A stretch of DNA of 64,000 nt from Moraxella bovoculi 237 (GTDB taxonomy: Bacteria; Pseudomonadota; Gammaproteobacteria; Pseudomonadales; Moraxellaceae): NCBI RefSeq assembly GCF_000696305.2, contig NZ_AOMT01000021.1, forward strand, positions 1 through 64,000. The letters run 5' to 3'. Positions 20,754-29,700 of the stretch are shown piece after piece (position 1 is the stretch's first letter; the number at the start of each line of letters is the position of its first letter). The notes under the pieces were generated by a model that was not told where the DNA came from, did no database searches, and saw only the letters and a program-made list of their open reading frames with translations. The position numbers were made by a program, and so were the translations under genes.

Positions 20754-21131
20754 ATGATGACACTCATGCGAACATCCCTTCATTACACCCTATCGTCTAT
20801 CGCGCTGATGATGGCATCAGCCAATGCTCAAGCTGTCACTGTTTATCAAAGTATCGGTAAATATGGCGAGCCGCGTTATAGCCAGCTACCACCTCAAGGC
20901 AGTCACACAGCTCTTAATTTTTATCAACCAAAATCAGCAGCGCCACCAATAGACGCCACAAGGCAAAAACAATGCCAAATCCTGCGAGATAATCTAGCAA
21001 CACTAAACGCAGGTGGCGACGTCCATGAGATTAGCGATGATGGCTCCCAAAAAGCCTTAACCGCCGATGAAGTTAGACATCGCATTCGCCAAACTCAAGA
21101 TGCACTCAACCTCCACTGCCAAAATAGCTAA
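20754..21131 (+). CDS. Small secreted DUF4124-like protein
   Basis: 125 residues. A Sec signal peptide (LHYTLSSIALMMASANAQA) precedes VTVYQSIGKYGEPRYSQLPPQG, which resembles the start of DUF4124 proteins (a VY...G.. .YS..PP pattern). The C-terminal half is polar with a Cys pair (QKQCQIL ... LHCQNS) that could form a disulfide. Three in-frame ATGs (20754, 20757, 20766) compete and no strong ribosome binding site decides. Function unknown. Confidence 0.7.
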   Translation: MMTLMRTSLHYTLSSIALMMASANAQAVTVYQSIGKYGEPRYSQLPPQGSHTALNFYQPKSAAPPIDATRQKQCQILRDNLATLNAGGDVHEISDDGSQKALTADEVRHRIRQTQDALNLHCQNS

Positions 21132-21139
21132 AACAGCAA

Positions 21140-21167
21140 AAAAAGACCGCACGATGACGGTCTTTTT
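21140..21167. terminator. Bidirectional terminator
   Basis: Perfect ten-base stem AAAAAGACCG (21140-21149) with CGGTCTTTTT (21158-21167), eight-base loop, between the convergent DUF4124-like and BON/LysM genes. Confidence 0.9.
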
Positions 21168-21196
21168 AACTAACTTTTTAATCAATCTGGGTAAGA

Positions 21197-21688
21197 TTAT
21201 GCAGGGATTCGCAATACTTGACCTGGATAGATTTTGTCTGGATGTGAAAGCATAGGCTTGTTCGCATCGAAGATCTTCATGTAGTCATTGGCGTTGCCAT
21301 ACATTTCTTTAGCGATTTTTGATAGGTTGTCGCCTGATTTTACGGTGTAGAAACGAGACTCAGACTCTTGAGATTCTACTGTGATGTTATCAACAACCGT
21401 CTCAACGTGTTGGACATTACCCACCGCCAAGCGTGCGCGCTCGCGATCTTCTTGGTTCTTGGCTGCACCCGATAGTGTTACGGTGTCCGTATCGCTGTTA
21501 TAGTTTACTGACAGATTGCTAATCTGAACGTTCTGAGCTTGTACGCGAGCCAATAGCAAGTTTGCAATTTCTTGTGCAGTTGGCTCAGCGGGTGCTGCTG
21601 TGTTTGCAGCTGGTGCTGGCGCTGCATCTTTCTTGTTACGATTAAAGATTTTATCGCCGATGTCTTTGGCAAAACTAAAAATACTCAT
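21197..21688 (-). CDS. BON-LysM protein, Kbp/YgaU-like
   Basis: 163 residues from the ATG at 21688 (CAGGAG site). It has an N-terminal helix (MSIFSFAKDIGDKIF), an Ala/Pro linker, a BON domain (about residues 50-105, with VTLSGAAKNQEDRERARLAV) and a C-terminal LysM domain (YTVKSGDNLSKIAKEMYGNANDY...YPGQVLRIPA). The same order is found in E. coli Kbp/YgaU, a potassium-binding protein. No signal peptide is seen, so it is probably cytosolic as in E. coli. It is likely monocistronic. Confidence 0.9.
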   Translation of the reverse strand: MSIFSFAKDIGDKIFNRNKKDAAPAPAANTAAPAEPTAQEIANLLLARVQAQNVQISNLSVNYNSDTDTVTLSGAAKNQEDRERARLAVGNVQHVETVVDNITVESQESESRFYTVKSGDNLSKIAKEMYGNANDYMKIFDANKPMLSHPDKIYPGQVLRIPA

Positions 21689-21899
21689 AATAGACTCCTG
21701 TTTGTTTATTGACTGCCCTACACTTAACATTTAGTGGGCAAATTATTTGGATAACTCATCATAATGAGCTTAATACAAAATCGCTCATTAATTAAGATCA
21801 TCCTACCAAAAACCAACCCGCAGAATCGCTAAGTTTTGCTATGAAATTGTTATCAATTGTAGTTTAGATTGCTACTTAGTATCAATTAATGGTAATAAA

Positions 21900-21924
21900 A
21901 AAACCACCCAAAATGGGTGGTTTT
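21900..21924 (-). terminator. Terminator of acpP
   Basis: Perfect 11-base stem AAAACCACCCA (21900-21910) with TGGGTGGTTTT (21914-21924), three-base loop, T-run on the minus-strand exit, 24 bases after the acpP stop. Confidence 0.9.
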
Positions 21925-21947
21925 GTGATTTAACTTTAATCAATCAA

Positions 21948-22181
21948 TTAAAGCTTAGCAGTCACGTAGTCGATTGCTTTTTGAACAGTAGTAAGTTCAG
22001 CAGAATCTTCATCAGGGATGGTGATGCCGAAGTTGCTTTCAAATGCCATTACAAGCTCAACTAGGTCTAGAGAATCTGCACCTAAATCGTCCATGAATGA
22101 CGCGTCATTATTGATGTCAGCAACGTTTAGACCAAGTTGTTCAGCCACTGCGTCTTTTACTTTAGCTTCGATATCGCTCAT
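21948..22181 (-). CDS. acpP: Acyl carrier protein
   Basis: 77-residue, strongly acidic carrier of growing acyl chains in type II fatty acid synthesis. Ser37 in [10 protein letters not shown] is the 4'-phosphopantetheine attachment site. It follows fabG after a 195-base gap that contains two good promoter sequences, so it can be made independently and in excess of fabD-fabG. Confidence 0.99.
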   Translation of the reverse strand: MSDIEAKVKDAVAEQLGLNVADINNDASFMDDLGADSLDLVELVMAFESNFGITIPDEDSAELTTVQKAIDYVTAKL

Positions 22182-22261
22182 AGGTATTTCCTTTAAATCG
22201 ATGGATAAATGCTACTTATCAGCACCATACTGATTTTAACTATTTATCAGAAATTTAGCGT

Positions 22262-22290
22262 ATCATAAAACATTTTCACGGATAGTGCAA
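22262..22290 (-). promoter_or_regulatory. Proximal acpP promoter
   Basis: Minus strand TTGCAC (22285-22290), 17 bases, TATGAT (22262-22267). The start would lie about 75 bases before the acpP ATG. Confidence 0.55.
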
Positions 22291-22325
22291 GTTTTATGAA
22301 TACAGTTGTACACAATTTAAGATAA

Positions 22326-22354
22326 ATAATAATCAAAAATCAAAAATTTGTCAA
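22326..22354 (-). promoter_or_regulatory. Distal acpP promoter
   Basis: Minus strand consensus TTGACA (22349-22354), 17 bases, TATTAT (22326-22331). It lies directly after the fabG stop and is the better of the two tandem promoters. Confidence 0.65.
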
Positions 22355-22376
22355 TTTTTTTATAAAAAATATTTGA

Positions 22377-23105
22377 TTACATGTACATGCCGCCATTGAC
22401 AGCCAACACCTCGCCTGTGATGTAACTAGCCTCGTCGCTCGCCAAGAAAGTCACCGCCGCAGCAATCTCTTCAGGCTGCGCCATGCGTCCTAGCGGCACA
22501 GCGTCTAGCATGGAATTGATTAAACGCTCATCAAGCTCTTCGGTCATGTCGGTCTCTACAAAACCAGGTGCAACGCAGTTTACAGTCACGCCACGCGATC
22601 CGATCTCACGAGCCAATGCGCGGGTAAAGCCCTCAGCACCTGCTTTACTGGCAGCGTAGTTAGCCTGACCAGCATTACCCATCTGCCCTACCACCGACGT
22701 GATGTTAATTATACGTCCAGAGCGAGCCTTCATCATGCCTTTAATGGCGCGACGAGAGGTGCGGTAAATAGAAGTTAGGTTGGTGTCAATAACATCGGAC
22801 CAGTCTTCATTTTTCATGCGCATTAAAAGACCGTCTTTGGTGATGCCGGCATTATTAACAAGCACATTGACGTTACCATAAACGCTGTCGATCTCTTCAA
22901 ATAGGTTATCGATCGCTTCTTCATCGCAAACATCTAACACGCGGCCGATACCACCAGCTTCACTTAAATATTCTTCGATAGCTTCAGCGCCCTTTTCACT
23001 GGTCGCTGTGCCGATAACAAAATGGCCTTCTGCTGCAAATTTTTGCGCAATGGCACGGCCGATACCTCGGCTAGCGCCCGTTACTAATACAATCTTTCTG
23101 CTCAT
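22377..23105 (-). CDS. fabG: 3-oxoacyl-ACP reductase
   Basis: 242-residue SDR enzyme that reduces 3-oxoacyl-ACP with NADPH. TGASRGIGRAIA binds the cofactor, NNAG follows near residue 88, and the Ser-Tyr-Lys triad is in ITSVVGQMG and YAASKAG. The C-terminal VNGGMYM is typical. Its ATG overlaps the fabD stop by four bases (ATGA). Confidence 0.98.
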   Translation of the reverse strand: MSRKIVLVTGASRGIGRAIAQKFAAEGHFVIGTATSEKGAEAIEEYLSEAGGIGRVLDVCDEEAIDNLFEEIDSVYGNVNVLVNNAGITKDGLLMRMKNEDWSDVIDTNLTSIYRTSRRAIKGMMKARSGRIINITSVVGQMGNAGQANYAASKAGAEGFTRALAREIGSRGVTVNCVAPGFVETDMTEELDERLINSMLDAVPLGRMAQPEEIAAAVTFLASDEASYITGEVLAVNGGMYM

Positions 23106-24055
23106 GCTAAATTCTCCAATTTCTCAAGGCGCGCCAATTTATCAGTAGGCAGAGCTGTGATTGGCTCGGCCTGGCGCTTGGCAAGATTTGATAGGACATT
23201 ACCAGGACCGCATTCGATGATAATATCGATATGTTTATCAGCCAGTTTTCGCATGGTTTTAGCCCATTGAACAGGCATAGACAGCTGCTCAATCAATGAA
23301 GTCTTAATGTCATTAATGTTATCATGGACGACAGCGTGGCGGTTCTGAATGACAGGGATCTCTGCTTGTTTGAATGCCGTGTCGCTCAGCAGTGCTGCCA
23401 ACTTATCTGTTGCAGGATTCATCAGCTGACAATGTGATGGCACGGATACCTTTAGTGGTACGGCTTTTTTACCTAGGTTTTCAACCGATGTCAACACATG
23501 CCTAACACCCACTTCTGTGCCTGCGATCACTACTTGACCTGGGCTATTAAAGTTAGCGGGGTTCACGATGCCAGCATTCTGAGTTGCGTCCTCACACAGG
23601 CTGGATACTTGTTCATCATCAAGACCGAGCACGGCTGCCATTTGAGTGTCAATACCTGCAACCGCTTGTGTCATGTATTTGCCACGCTCGTGAACCAATT
23701 TAACAGCATCCGCCAAGCTTAATACACCGCCTGCTACCAAGGCACTATATTCGCCCAATGAGTGACCGGCCAGACATACGGGCTTAACGCCTTGAGCGCC
23801 TAATTTATCCTTAACAATATGCCAAATCGCAACACTCGCCGCTAATAATGCAGGCTGCGTGTATTCTGTCTTATGTAGGCGTGACTCATCCTGAGTGATT
23901 TCCCAAAGGTCAAATCCAAGCGCTGAACTCACCTCATCAAAGGTTGACTTTACAATAGGAAAATGCTCTGCCAGCTCATTCATCATGCCAACCGCTTGCG
24001 AACCTTGACCAGGGAAAACTACCGCAATGCGTTTCATGGTATTATTCTCTGCCAT
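23102..24055 (-). CDS. fabD: Malonyl-CoA:ACP transacylase
   Basis: 317 residues. It loads malonate onto acyl carrier protein. VVFPGQGSQAVGM at the start forms the oxyanion loop, AGHSLGEYSALV carries the nucleophilic Ser, and PSHCQLMNPA supplies the catalytic His. An alternative ATG at 24037 would remove six residues. I keep 24055 because an AGG lies just upstream. plsX and fabH, which adjoin in E. coli, are absent here. Confidence 0.97.
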   Translation of the reverse strand: MAENNTMKRIAVVFPGQGSQAVGMMNELAEHFPIVKSTFDEVSSALGFDLWEITQDESRLHKTEYTQPALLAASVAIWHIVKDKLGAQGVKPVCLAGHSLGEYSALVAGGVLSLADAVKLVHERGKYMTQAVAGIDTQMAAVLGLDDEQVSSLCEDATQNAGIVNPANFNSPGQVVIAGTEVGVRHVLTSVENLGKKAVPLKVSVPSHCQLMNPATDKLAALLSDTAFKQAEIPVIQNRHAVVHDNINDIKTSLIEQLSMPVQWAKTMRKLADKHIDIIIECGPGNVLSNLAKRQAEPITALPTDKLARLEKLENLA

Positions 24056-24189
24056 ACGATACCTACTTTGTGCTTACGACTATTTATTTTATTGGATAAT
24101 GAATCCAAATTAGGTGCATTCTAACATAAAAAGTAAAAATTTGTTTGCTAATTTTAGCACCTCAAGCTTAGTGAACTTGCCAAAATAAA

Positions 24190-24226
24190 AAGCCAAGCGC
24201 ATTGAACAAACAACACGGCTTGGCTT
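24190..24226 (-). terminator. Candidate terminator after rpmF
   Basis: Nine-base perfect stem AAGCCAAGC (24190-24198) with GCTTGGCTT (24218-24226), 19-base loop, followed on the minus strand by TTTTATTTTG. It would separate yceD-rpmF from fabD. Confidence 0.65.
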
Positions 24227-24244
24227 ATTGGTATTATCTACCGA

Positions 24245-24427
24245 TTAGCTGTCTTGGCTTACCTTGAACAGCTGACGACCACGGTAAAAACCGTCTTTGG
24301 TCGCGTGGTGGCGAAGATGTTTTTCGCCAGTAGTAGAATCAATGCCTAGAGTGTTCACTACCATACGGTCGTGTGAACGACGCATGTCGCGGCGTGAACG
24401 GCTTTTGCGGTTTTGTTGAACTGCCAT
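24245..24427 (-). CDS. rpmF: 50S ribosomal protein L32
   Basis: 60 residues, [22 protein letters not shown] start and [19 protein letters not shown] centre, as in gammaproteobacterial L32. It lacks the zinc-binding Cys pairs, like the E. coli form. It sits between yceD and fabD, the usual yceD-rpmF pairing. Confidence 0.98.
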   Translation of the reverse strand: MAVQQNRKSRSRRDMRRSHDRMVVNTLGIDSTTGEKHLRHHATKDGFYRGRQLFKVSQDS

Positions 24428-24664
24428 GATAGCTCCTAAAATTCGTCAGATCAAGACAATCATAATCGTCCCGATCGCCAAAATAAAGTGAAAATTGGTT
24501 TGCTTAGGATGATATTGTAAAAATACAGCCAAGACATAGCACCTTTTGTCTTGCTCATCTAACTTAAGCACAATAAACGCTGTATTATACCGAAAAATTT
24601 TTGATTTTTCAAAGCCTAAACATAAAAAATTACAAAACTTTTTCTAAACCAATCAAACATTAAG

Positions 24665-25228
24665 TTAATTTAATTGTCCTTTTAGTGCAGCCAATGCTGC
24701 AAATGGGTTATCGGTCACCTCCTCTTCATCTTCTACCATCTCAATTGGCATATCACAGTCGTCATGGCGTGGAGATAATGGTAGCACAAGCAAAAGCTCA
24801 TCCTCTAGCAGATCCTTGATAGGCAGCATTTTACGAGAGTCAGAAGGGTTTAGTTCATCAACCAACACATATTCAGCGTCCTGCACTTGATCAGCCTGAG
24901 ATTCATTGAATAAAATCGCCAATCGATAATCCCCCGTGACATCCACGGTCGTCGGTTCAAGGCATCGCTGACACGGGGTAATAAGCTTACCTACAACTTC
25001 ATAGTTCAGCCACAGGGTGCCGTCTATTTTTTGCAGATTTACTTTAAGATTAAGATTCTTAACCTGTTGGTTTTGCTCTTGTAGAATTAAATTTTTTGAA
25101 AGTCGCTCGAAACTCTCTACAGCCACCTCGCCAGACCAAGAAAAACCAATATCAGCCCATCTCTCAAGCAGAATATTGGCAGGCAGCTCTTGGCTGGGAT
25201 TAGATTGATTGATTGATTGCGTCATCAT
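24665..25228 (-). CDS. yceD: YceD/DUF177 23S rRNA accumulation protein
   Basis: 187 residues. It has the DUF177 core, with WLNYEVVGKLITPCQRCLEPTTV carrying a CxxC, and the later DELLLVLPLSPRHDDCDM with a further Cys. In E. coli and plants the family is needed for 23S rRNA accumulation. It precedes rpmF as in most proteobacteria, but here a 237-base gap lies between. It is divergent from epmC. Confidence 0.93.
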   Translation of the reverse strand: MMTQSINQSNPSQELPANILLERWADIGFSWSGEVAVESFERLSKNLILQEQNQQVKNLNLKVNLQKIDGTLWLNYEVVGKLITPCQRCLEPTTVDVTGDYRLAILFNESQADQVQDAEYVLVDELNPSDSRKMLPIKDLLEDELLLVLPLSPRHDDCDMPIEMVEDEEEVTDNPFAALAALKGQLN

Positions 25229-25341
25229 AGATTTCCTATTTTAATATTAGGTATATTATTTCATAAATTAGGAATATTTTCACGGCTATTTTGTATGAGC
25301 TTATTAACCCATCATCAGATTTCTCTTACAGGGACAAATAA

Positions 25342-25350
25342 TGCTATAAT
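25342..25350 (+). promoter_or_regulatory. Extended -10 promoter of epmC
   Basis: TGCTATAAT is an exact extended -10 element, 26 bases before the epmC ATG. The -35 position is poor, as is common with extended -10 promoters. Confidence 0.5.
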
Positions 25351-25375
25351 ACAAAAAATTTGCAATTCAATAATC

Positions 25376-26119
25376 ATGACTTTCATTTCATTTTACGACC
25401 TCTCACCAGACCTTGCACTTAATCAGAATGACAACAAAAATCACGTTTTCAATCTTTGGCAAAATCTATTCAAGTTACTGTCAGATCAAGATGACATCAA
25501 AAAAATCACCCAAAATTTCACCGTCAGAGACTTAGGTAATTTTCGTGACACATGGCAGAATATCGATCATAACGATGATGATGCACTGACAGATTGGCTC
25601 ATGAAACTATTCAACCAAATGTTTAATCAAAAAAACATTGATATCATGCCGACGATACTGGTGCGAGGCGAAAACGAACCCGAATATTTCCCAAGCGAAG
25701 CAGGAAGCCCTGCACGCATTGAATTTGCCCATGGATTCTTTGCCAGCGCCTTGCATGAGGTCAGCCATTGGTGTATCGCAGGCAAGCATCGACGCACACT
25801 TAATGATTTTGGCTATTGGTATGAATCTGACGGCCGTGATGAGCAGACTCAAGCCATCTTTGAACAAGTAGAAATCAAACCGCAGGCGATAGAATGCCTA
25901 CTCAACCAAGCCTGTGGGCGATATTTTTATGTGTCGCAGGATAATCTAAACGCTGATTTTGATACAACAAAAAGTACTTTTGCCCATGATGTGTATGAGC
26001 GGGCCAATCAATATCTTAACCATCCTGACAAGCTACCAAGAGATGCTCGTCGGCTTATATGGATGTTTTTAATAATCTGTCAAAAATTTCAATTACCCAA
26101 TCAAAAAGGACAGCCATGA
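25376..26119 (+). CDS. epmC: Elongation factor P hydroxylase (YfcM)
   Basis: 247 residues from the ATG at 25376, just after an extended -10 promoter. The core FAHGFFASALHEVSHWCIAGKHRR with the HExxH metal site (residues 127-131), FGYWYESDGRDEQTQAIFE and VEIKPQA is that of YfcM, which hydroxylates the beta-lysylated lysine of elongation factor P. Compared with E. coli YfcM the N-terminus is about 70 residues longer, and internal ATGs exist, so the true start could be later. epmA is also in this window (61867-62823). It overlaps the next gene by four bases. Confidence 0.93.
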   Translation: MTFISFYDLSPDLALNQNDNKNHVFNLWQNLFKLLSDQDDIKKITQNFTVRDLGNFRDTWQNIDHNDDDALTDWLMKLFNQMFNQKNIDIMPTILVRGENEPEYFPSEAGSPARIEFAHGFFASALHEVSHWCIAGKHRRTLNDFGYWYESDGRDEQTQAIFEQVEIKPQAIECLLNQACGRYFYVSQDNLNADFDTTKSTFAHDVYERANQYLNHPDKLPRDARRLIWMFLIICQKFQLPNQKGQP

Positions 26120-26676
26120 ATACAATTTATCTACATCCAAAAAACCCTCAGCCAAGACTACTAGAGCAAATTAAACAAGCACTCCAAAACGGGCAGATCG
26201 TCGCATACCCTACCGAAATCGGCTACATGCTATTAACGCACATCTCTGCTAAAGATGCATTGGCAAAGGTTTCAAAAATACCCGCCGTTAAACAAAAAGA
26301 TCAGTATGTGATTGTTTGCCGAAGTATCAGCAATGCGTCAGCCCATGCCGACATTAACGATGAACAGTTCCGCATCATCAAAAACAGCAGTCAAGGGAAT
26401 CAATTCATCCTACCGTCTAGCAAACAAACACCCAAATACCTTATAAATCCAAAAAATAAAAACATCGGTATTCATATCACGGCATATGAGCCATTGCTGG
26501 CATTGCTTGAATTACTTGACGATACAGTGGTCATTCATAAACTTGATGATGAAACCATAGAAGTAAGCTCACCTTATGACATTGAGGATCTACCAGATGG
26601 TCAAATTGATGTGTTGGTTAATGTTGATGTCATTAATACAATAGATCATGAGGTATTAGATCTTTCTGACTTGTAG
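26116..26676 (+). CDS. YciO/Sua5/YrdC-fold protein
   Basis: 186 residues from the ATG at 26116, which overlaps the epmC stop (ATGA). TIYLHPKNPQPRLLEQIKQALQNGQIVAYPTEIGYML is the start of the YrdC fold, and the YPTE segment follows the same pattern as in L-threonylcarbamoyladenylate synthases. The usual KxR substrate motif is not conserved (VSKIPAVKQKDQ). It is closest to the YciO group, whose role is debated, so I do not claim t6A synthesis. Confidence 0.8.
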   Translation: MNTIYLHPKNPQPRLLEQIKQALQNGQIVAYPTEIGYMLLTHISAKDALAKVSKIPAVKQKDQYVIVCRSISNASAHADINDEQFRIIKNSSQGNQFILPSSKQTPKYLINPKNKNIGIHITAYEPLLALLELLDDTVVIHKLDDETIEVSSPYDIEDLPDGQIDVLVNVDVINTIDHEVLDLSDL

Positions 26677-26691
26677 GTTTTAGAAAAATAA

Positions 26692-26717
26692 AAAACCCCG
26701 ATAGGAATCGGGGTTTT
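26692..26717. terminator. Bidirectional terminator at the end of the ribosomal cluster
   Basis: Perfect 11-base stem AAAACCCCGAT (26692-26702) with ATCGGGGTTTT (26707-26717), four-base loop. It ends both the YciO-like gene and the rplQ transcript. Confidence 0.92.
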
Positions 26718-26739
26718 ATTGAGTCTAAATCACCATAAA

Positions 26740-27099
26740 TTATGGGCGATCCACCAACTCAACATAAGCCATCGGCGCGTTATCGCCATCGCGATAGCCA
26801 CACTTAATGATGCGCAGGTAGCCACCTGGGCGAGTTTGGTAACGAGGGCCAAGTTCGTTGAATAATTTACCAACGATAGCCTTGTTACGAGTGCGGTCAA
26901 ACGCCAAACGGCGGTTGGCAACGCTGTCTTCTTTTGCCAAAGTGATCAAAGGCTCAGCTACACGGCGTAGCTCTTTTGCTTTAACCAAAGTGGTCTTTAT
27001 TAGCTCATGTTCAAACAGAGAGTTAGTCATGTTTTGGAACATTGCCTTACGATGGCTGCTGGTGCGACCCAGCTTAACGCCACTGTTACGATGTCGCAT
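26740..27099 (-). CDS. rplQ: 50S ribosomal protein L17
   Basis: 119 residues with [24 protein letters not shown] at the start and [19 protein letters not shown] in the middle, standard L17. Last gene of the alpha operon, 17 bases after rpoA, followed by a strong terminator. Confidence 0.98.
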   Translation of the reverse strand: MRHRNSGVKLGRTSSHRKAMFQNMTNSLFEHELIKTTLVKAKELRRVAEPLITLAKEDSVANRRLAFDRTRNKAIVGKLFNELGPRYQTRPGGYLRIIKCGYRDGDNAPMAYVELVDRP

Positions 27100-27116
27100 G
27101 GTCAGTATCCTTTAAA

Positions 27117-28121
27117 TTAACGGCTACGATAAGAAAAGCGATCATCAACTCGTAGGTCGCTTGGTGGCCAAGTTTCTAAGCGCATTCCAAGTTCAAGACC
27201 TTTAGATGCAAGAACATCTTTAATTTCAGTCAATGATTTCTTACCAAGATTTGGGGTCTTAAGCAGTTCAGTTTCAGAACGCTGTACCAAATCGCCAATA
27301 TAATAAATGTTTTCAGCTTTCAAGCAGTTTGCTGAGCGAACCGTTAGTTCAAGATCATCCACTGGACGTAGCAGCACAGGATCAATCTCTTCTTTTTCTT
27401 TGACAGGCTCAACGACTTCCTCAGCTTCCAAATCAACAAAGATTGCGATTTGCTGTTGAAGAATAGTTGCTGCTTTACGAATCGCTTCTTCAGGGTCAAT
27501 CGTACCGTTAGTTTCAAGCTCAATAATTAGCTTGTCAAGATCAGTACGTTGCTCAACACGAGCATTCTCAACATCATATGCCACACGTAGAATTGGGCTA
27601 AAGCTTGCATCAAGCTTTAGACGACCAATTGTTTTTGAGCTAGCATCTTCACGACGTTGATTGGCAGGCTCGTAGCCACGACCAGTTACAACACGTAGGC
27701 GCATTTTTAGATGGCCGCGCTCACTTAATGTACCAAGCACCAATTCAGGATTAGCGATTTCTACATTATGTGGCAACTCTAGGTCAGAAGCAGTAACAAT
27801 ACCTGCGCCCTGCTTATCCAAAGTCAAATATGCTTCATTCTGATCGTGCAAAGTGATTGCTAAACCCTTCAGGTTTAATAGCAAATCCATCACGTCTTCT
27901 TGCAGACCTTCAAGTGTTGAATACTCATGATCAACACCTTCAATCTCTGCTTCGATGACGGCAGCGCCAGACAATGAAGAAAGCAAGATGCGGCGAAGAG
28001 CATTGCCTAGCGTATGCCCAAAGCCACGTTCTAACGGCTCGAGCGTGACCTTAGCAGTCGTTTCATTAACCGCATCAACGTGAATGGCGCTAGGTGTTAG
28101 AAACTCAGTTGCATTTGTCAT
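27117..28121 (-). CDS. rpoA: RNA polymerase alpha subunit
   Basis: 334 residues. The N-terminal assembly domain includes [23 protein letters not shown], and an acidic linker (about 232-245, [12 protein letters not shown]) leads to the C-terminal DNA-binding domain with [16 protein letters not shown] and [13 protein letters not shown]. The C-terminal helix contacts UP elements and activators. It lies between rpsD and rplQ, the conserved alpha operon position. Confidence 0.99.
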   Translation of the reverse strand: MTNATEFLTPSAIHVDAVNETTAKVTLEPLERGFGHTLGNALRRILLSSLSGAAVIEAEIEGVDHEYSTLEGLQEDVMDLLLNLKGLAITLHDQNEAYLTLDKQGAGIVTASDLELPHNVEIANPELVLGTLSERGHLKMRLRVVTGRGYEPANQRREDASSKTIGRLKLDASFSPILRVAYDVENARVEQRTDLDKLIIELETNGTIDPEEAIRKAATILQQQIAIFVDLEAEEVVEPVKEKEEIDPVLLRPVDDLELTVRSANCLKAENIYYIGDLVQRSETELLKTPNLGKKSLTEIKDVLASKGLELGMRLETWPPSDLRVDDRFSYRSR

Positions 28122-28147
28122 AGTGTCACCTCGATGATTAATTCGGA

Positions 28148-28789
28148 TTATTTAGAATATAGCTCAACAATCAAGCTTTCGTTGATTTCAGCAGGTAATT
28201 CACTACGTTCTGGAGCAGTCTTGAAAGTACCTTGAAGTTTGCTGTGATCAACTTCTAGCCATTCTGGAATACCACGTTGTGTCGCTAGCTCAACAGCGTT
28301 TTTAATACGTAGTTGTTCCTTAGATTTCTCATGAACAGCAATTACGTCGCCATCTTGAACTTGGATTGAAGGAATGTTCACACGAACAAACTCATCACGA
28401 CCTGCTTTTTTTAGCAGAATTGCACGATGGCTGACCAACTGGCGAGCTTCTGCACGAGTAGCACCAAAACCCATACGATAAACAACGTTATCCAAACGAC
28501 GCTCTAGCATACCAAGCAGGTTTTCACCTGTTGCGCCACGCATACGAGCAGCTTCTTTATAGTAGTTAGAGAATTGACGCTCAAGTACACCGTACATACG
28601 TTTTACTTTTTGCTTTTCACGAAGCTGTGAAGCGTATTCAGAAGTTTTGTTTTGGCTGTTGCCATGCTGACCAGGCGCACGACTTGCTTTTTTAGTTTTC
28701 ACATCATAAGGCTTAACGCCTGATTTTAGTTGCAGGTCAGTACCTTCACGACGTGACAATTTTAGTTTTGGACCAATATAACGGGCCAT
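28148..28789 (-). CDS. rpsD: 30S ribosomal protein S4
   Basis: 213 residues, slightly longer than the 206 of E. coli, with [16 protein letters not shown] at the start and the S4 RNA-binding domain near residues 100-160 ([27 protein letters not shown]). It nucleates 16S rRNA 5' domain assembly. In E. coli S4 represses its own operon by binding the rpsM leader. A structured leader is present here upstream of rpsM. Confidence 0.99.
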   Translation of the reverse strand: MARYIGPKLKLSRREGTDLQLKSGVKPYDVKTKKASRAPGQHGNSQNKTSEYASQLREKQKVKRMYGVLERQFSNYYKEAARMRGATGENLLGMLERRLDNVVYRMGFGATRAEARQLVSHRAILLKKAGRDEFVRVNIPSIQVQDGDVIAVHEKSKEQLRIKNAVELATQRGIPEWLEVDHSKLQGTFKTAPERSELPAEINESLIVELYSK

Positions 28790-28801
28790 GTGTCTTTCTC
28801 C

Positions 28802-29194
28802 TTAAACGCGGCGCTTCTTAGGTGGGCGGCAGCCGTTGTGTGGAATTGGTGTTACATCGCTGATGCTGTTAATTTTATAACCCAATGCACCTAATGCACG
28901 AACCGCAGACTCACGACCTGGTCCTGGACCTTTAACCAAGACATCAACATTTTTTACACCATAGGTTTCTTGAGCTGCTTTACCAGCAACTTCAGCAGCA
29001 ACCTGTGCAGCGAAAGGCGTTGATTTACGTGAACCACGGAAGCCTTGTCCACCTGAGGTGGCCCAAGCCAATGCATTACCTTGACGATCGGTAATGGTTA
29101 CAATGGTGTTATTAAAAGACGCATGAATATGGGCGATACCTTCAGATACCGAACGACGTGCCACTTTTTTGCGGCTACGAGTGTCTTTTGCCAT
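28802..29194 (-). CDS. rpsK: 30S ribosomal protein S11
   Basis: 130 residues, with [27 protein letters not shown] and the C-terminal [18 protein letters not shown] characteristic of S11. It lines the platform near the mRNA exit. It lies 20 bases after rpsM and 12 before rpsD. Confidence 0.99.
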   Translation of the reverse strand: MAKDTRSRKKVARRSVSEGIAHIHASFNNTIVTITDRQGNALAWATSGGQGFRGSRKSTPFAAQVAAEVAGKAAQETYGVKNVDVLVKGPGPGRESAVRALGALGYKINSISDVTPIPHNGCRPPKKRRV

Positions 29195-29214
29195 CTTTTA
29201 GCTTCCTAAATTAG

Positions 29215-29571
29215 TTACTTTTTAATTGCTTTGCGTGGACCTTTACGGGTACGCGCGTTAGTTTTTGTACGTTGACCATTTACAGGTAGACCACGACGGT
29301 GGCGAAGACCACGGTAGCAACCCAAATCGACCAAACGCTTGATGTTCATTGAAATTTCGCGGCGAAGGTCACCTTCGGTAGCGTAATTTGCAACTTCTGC
29401 ACGGACAGCATCTAGCTGTGCATCATCTAACTGACCAATTTTGGTAGTTTCGTTGATACCAACAGCAGCAAGAATTTGCTTAGCGGTAGTACGACCGATA
29501 CCAAAAATATAAGTTAGTGAAATCACTGCGTGTTTGTTGTCCGGAATGTTTACACCGGCAATACGAGCCAT
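29215..29571 (-). CDS. rpsM: 30S ribosomal protein S13
   Basis: 118 residues from the ATG at 29571, with GGAGAG upstream. [30 protein letters not shown] is the family start, and [24 protein letters not shown] the basic tail that reaches the P-site tRNA. It heads the alpha operon behind its own promoter and a hairpin-rich leader. Confidence 0.99.
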   Translation of the reverse strand: MARIAGVNIPDNKHAVISLTYIFGIGRTTAKQILAAVGINETTKIGQLDDAQLDAVRAEVANYATEGDLRREISMNIKRLVDLGCYRGLRHRRGLPVNGQRTKTNARTRKGPRKAIKK

Positions 29572-29590
29572 TGATTTCTCTCCATTAGCA

Positions 29591-29607
29591 CAAATGCATG
29601 GCATTTG
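29591..29607 (-). repeat. Leader hairpin next to the rpsM ribosome binding site
   Basis: CAAATGC (29591-29597) with GCATTTG (29601-29607), three-base loop, ending about 20 bases before the rpsM ATG. A second stem CTGTTGT/ACAACAG (29622-29640) lies upstream. Together they could form an S4-responsive leader as in E. coli, which is inference. Confidence 0.45.
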
Positions 29608-29648
29608 CTAAGTTTACTCTACTGTTGTAAATAACAACAGCATGGCAA

Positions 29649-29674
29649 GTAGCGGATAATACATTATCCGCTAC
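29649..29674. repeat. 26-base perfect palindrome between rpmJ and rpsM
   Basis: GTAGCGGATAAT (29649-29660) and ATTATCCGCTAC (29663-29674) are perfectly complementary across two bases. There is no T-run on the minus-strand exit, so it is not a normal terminator. It overlaps the -10 of the rpsM promoter and lies within the expected transcript start region. Confidence 0.75.
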
Positions 29675-29684
29675 TAATTTGCAA
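29656..29684 (-). promoter_or_regulatory. Internal promoter of the alpha operon (before rpsM)
   Basis: Minus strand TTGCAA (29679-29684), 17 bases, TATTAT (29656-29661). The leader to the rpsM ATG would be about 78 bases with two hairpins. Confidence 0.5.
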
Positions 29685-29700
29685 GTATTAATTTGTAAAA

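Noticed and set aside
29649-29674. Terminator reading of the rpmJ-rpsM palindrome
   Set aside because: No T-run follows on the minus strand, so intrinsic termination is unlikely.
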